NCBI GenBank assembly: GCA_023428515.1
Contig: JAEYXI010000482.1
Location: 1-6,667, forward strand
Direction of reading: 5' to 3'
Source of the DNA: Pseudomonadota bacterium
GTDB taxonomy: Bacteria; Pseudomonadota; Alphaproteobacteria; Rhizobiales; Rhizobiaceae
DNA: 6,667 bases
In this document: piece after piece, positions 4,857 to 6,667 of the stretch
How the letters are laid out: each line of letters starts with the position of its first letter
Numbering within the stretch: the first letter of the stretch is position 1
Program-made: the position numbers and the translations under genes
Notes under the pieces: model-generated
Told to the model about the DNA's origin: nothing
What the model saw: only the letters and a program-made list of their open reading frames with translations
The model's database searches: none

Positions 4857-5924
4857 ATGAAATCCGTCCTTGCGAAACATATCCGCGCGTCGGCGCTCGC
4901 CGCGGCGACGCTCGCCATCTTCGCTGCCTCGCCTGCGCTTTCCCAGGAACTCAATGCGCTGATCTGGTGCGATCACGCCGATCCGGCGCTGCTGCAGCCC
5001 TTCGAGGAAGCGAACGGCGTCAAGGTCAACGTCAAGGAATTCGAGGGCACAGGCGCCGGCCTTGCACTGGTCGAGCAGTCGCAGCCCGGCGACTGGGACG
5101 TGATGGTGATCGATTCCATCGATGTGCCGCGTGGCGTCGAGAAAGGGCTGTTCGAGCCCTTGCCCGAAGACCAGCTTCCTTTCGGCGATATCTTTCCCGA
5201 GGTGAGGTTGGACGCCTCCACCGTCGTTGACGGCAAGCGGTACGGCATCACGGAAAAGTTCGGCTACAACACCATCGCCTACAATAAGGAGAAGGCCGAC
5301 CCTGCCGACATGCAGTCGCTGGCCTCGCTCACCGACGAAAAATACAAGGGACGCATAGCCGTCTATGACTACTATCTGCCCATCATCGGCATGGCGGCGC
5401 TCTCGATCGGCAAGAAGACCGCCGATCTGACCGAGGCGGACCTGCCCGCCATCAAGGATGTGCTGCTCAAGATAAAAGCAAACGCCAAGCTGGTCGGCGA
5501 GATCGTCGCGAGCCAGACCGCGTTGGGCACGGGCGAAGTCGACATTCTGGTCGGCGGCGGCGAGTTCGTCACGGCCGGGCTCGCCAAGGAAAATCCCGCG
5601 CTCGACTTCTCGATCCCGAAGGAAGGCGCGGTGCTGTGGTCGCAGTCGCTAGCCATGTTCAAGGACTCGAAGAACAAGGACCTGGCGCTGAAATTCATCC
5701 AGTACATCCTCTCACCCGAAGGCCAGGCGCGCCTCGCCACCTCCTCCTGCTATTGGGGCATGCCGGCCAATTCCAAGGCGGCGCTTACCGACGACCAGAA
5801 GAAGACGCTGCGCTTCGACGAGCAGCCCGGATTCCTCGCCCGGGCGCAGGCTTATCCCGCACCCAACGCCGATCTCGACAAGAAGATGCAGGATATCTGG
5901 ACAGAGATGCTCCAGGCGCAATAA
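4857..5924 (+). CDS. Periplasmic substrate-binding protein of a polyamine-type ABC importer (PotD/PotF-like)
   Basis: A secreted solute-binding protein that captures a small, probably cationic, substrate in the periplasm and delivers it to the permease encoded next. The 355-residue product has a signal peptide: Lys/His/Arg-containing start (MKSVLAKHIR), hydrophobic core (11-24) and an Ala-Leu-Ser cleavage site with the likely cut between 29 and 30 (PALS|QELN). The mature part shows the type-2 periplasmic-binding fold of the PotD-like group: LNALIWCDHADPALLQPFEE (32-51), DWDVMVIDSIDVPRGVEKGLFEPL (79-102), the hinge-proximal GYNTIAYNK (136-144), WSQSLAMFKDSKNKDLALKFI (261-281) and the C-terminal helix ending MQDIWTEMLQ. 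ATG 4857 is chosen because GGGAG (4845-4849) lies 7 bases upstream and a signal peptide follows; the frame is open to 4719, but that part overlaps tetR and would bury the signal peptide. Cys38 and Cys298 could form a disulphide. The exact substrate is not determinable. Confidence 0.9.
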   Translation: MKSVLAKHIRASALAAATLAIFAASPALSQELNALIWCDHADPALLQPFEEANGVKVNVKEFEGTGAGLALVEQSQPGDWDVMVIDSIDVPRGVEKGLFEPLPEDQLPFGDIFPEVRLDASTVVDGKRYGITEKFGYNTIAYNKEKADPADMQSLASLTDEKYKGRIAVYDYYLPIIGMAALSIGKKTADLTEADLPAIKDVLLKIKANAKLVGEIVASQTALGTGEVDILVGGGEFVTAGLAKENPALDFSIPKEGAVLWSQSLAMFKDSKNKDLALKFIQYILSPEGQARLATSSCYWGMPANSKAALTDDQKKTLRFDEQPGFLARAQAYPAPNADLDKKMQDIWTEMLQAQ

Positions 5925-5933
5925 ACAGATCGC

Positions 5934-6667
5934 GTGAACGCAACGACGCCTGGCCGGTTGCTGCCCTGGGCGCTGGTTTCGCCAGCGCTGCTCTGGACGC
6001 TCGTTTTCTTCGTCCTGCCGTTCATCGCCATGGCCATGCTGAGCCTGCTCGAGCATGGCGGCGGAGCGGCGACGCTGGAGAACTATCGCCAGTTCTTCTA
6101 CAATCCGAGCTACTGGCGTGCGCTGGTCAATTCGCTTGAGGTGACGCTGACGGTCACCGTCATCTCCGTGCTGCTCGCCTATCCATTCGCCTGGATTCTT
6201 GCCGAAATCATACCGCCTCGCCTGCAACGGCTGGCGCTTGTGCTCGCGATCCTGCCCTTCTGGACCTCCTATGTCGTGCGCTCCTACAGCTGGCTCCTGG
6301 TGCTTGCCCAGAACGGCGTGGTCAACCAGGCGCTTACCGGCTCCGGCCTTGCTGATGCGCCGCTGCAACTCGCCAACACGCGCACCGCGACCGTCATCGG
6401 TTTCGTGCATTTCTTCGTCATGCTGCTGACGCTGACCATCTTCGCCAATCTCAAGCAGCTGTCGCCGAGCTACCGTCGCGCTGCCGCCGATCTTGGCGCC
6501 GGTCCGGTCCGCACCTTCCTGCACATCATCCAGCCGCTGACGCTGCCCGGCATCATGGTTGGCGCCTTCCTCACCTTCGTGCTCGCCATCGGCGACTACA
6601 TCACGCCGCAGATACTCGGCGGCAACAACGAGCTGCTGATGCCGCAGCTGATCATGATGCAGATCGG
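5934..6667 (+). CDS. ABC transporter permease, PotB-like (3' end beyond the window)
   Basis: The inner-membrane channel subunit for the preceding binding protein. From GTG 5934 the frame stays open for 244 codons to the window edge, so the C-terminus is missing. Hydrophobic segments lie at about 12-36, 66-90, 100-125, 152-172 and 205-222. LPFWTSYVVRSYSWLLVL (107-124) matches the 'P.W.S.LVR..AW' region of PotB/PotH permeases. AAADLGAGPVRTFLHIIQPLTLPG (183-206) is the EAA loop that contacts the ATPase (pattern AA..LGA......I.LP). GDYITPQILGG (220-230) is another hallmark of polyamine permeases. It begins 9 bases after the binding-protein stop in the same frame, so the GTG is the first available start; the Shine-Dalgarno site is poor and coupling to the upstream gene is likely. 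The next possible ATG (about 6030) would remove the first transmembrane helix. A second permease (PotC-like) and an ATPase are expected downstream. Confidence 0.92.
   Translation, partial: MNATTPGRLLPWALVSPALLWTLVFFVLPFIAMAMLSLLEHGGGAATLENYRQFFYNPSYWRALVNSLEVTLTVTVISVLLAYPFAWILAEIIPPRLQRLALVLAILPFWTSYVVRSYSWLLVLAQNGVVNQALTGSGLADAPLQLANTRTATVIGFVHFFVMLLTLTIFANLKQLSPSYRRAAADLGAGPVRTFLHIIQPLTLPGIMVGAFLTFVLAIGDYITPQILGGNNELLMPQLIMMQI

Noticed and set aside
5712..6524. Minus-strand open frame (270 codons) antisense to the binding protein and permease genes
   Set aside because: It lies opposite clear transporter genes, and its Gln/Arg/Glu/His-rich product is typical of an antisense shadow.

Overview
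The window is GC-rich, densely coded bacterial DNA. Gene families and codon use suggest an alphaproteobacterium of the order Hyphomicrobiales (Rhizobiales), with Mesorhizobium and other Phyllobacteriaceae as the closest fit. The main grounds are the TatA/TatB/TatC sequences and an ArsR regulator followed by SRPBCC proteins. This placement is inference from remembered family features; no search was run.

Layout: (1) 3-164, the 3' end of a + strand gene whose C-terminus resembles the TOBE domain of ABC-transporter ATPases (tentative). (2) 199-1958, a complete tatA-tatB-tatC operon for twin-arginine protein export; tatB and tatC overlap by 4 bases (GTGA). (3) 2052-2570, a RimJ/RimL-like GNAT acetyltransferase. 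(4) 2597-4096, a regulatory and ligand-binding module. It holds an ArsR-type repressor (2645-3025), an SRPBCC/AHSA1-type protein overlapping it by 4 bases (3022-3555), and a second, different SRPBCC protein (3617-4096). Its promoter carries two copies of the inverted repeat TTCAACC-N4-GGTTGA, and the second copy contains the arsR start codon. (5) 4111-4142, a strong hairpin between convergent genes. (6) 4151-4780, a minus-strand TetR regulator. It is divergent from (7), the start of a polyamine-type ABC importer operon: periplasmic binding protein (4857-5924) and a PotB-like permease (5934 to window end, truncated by the window).

How the genes work together: TatABC forms one membrane translocase. 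The ArsR protein probably represses its own operon, including at least the first SRPBCC gene, by binding the two operators. The TetR protein probably controls the divergent transporter through an imperfect 30-bp palindrome in the 76-bp gap they share. The permease must continue past the window, and a second permease and an ATPase are expected downstream.

No stretch longer than 300 bases lacks a gene; all intergenic gaps are under 100 bases. No tRNA, rRNA, CRISPR, insertion sequence or phage gene was seen. I found no clearly undescribed system. The points most worth a second look are the arsR promoter with its apparently leaderless start, the lost histidine in the conserved N-terminal motif of TatC, and the unusual surroundings of the tat operon.
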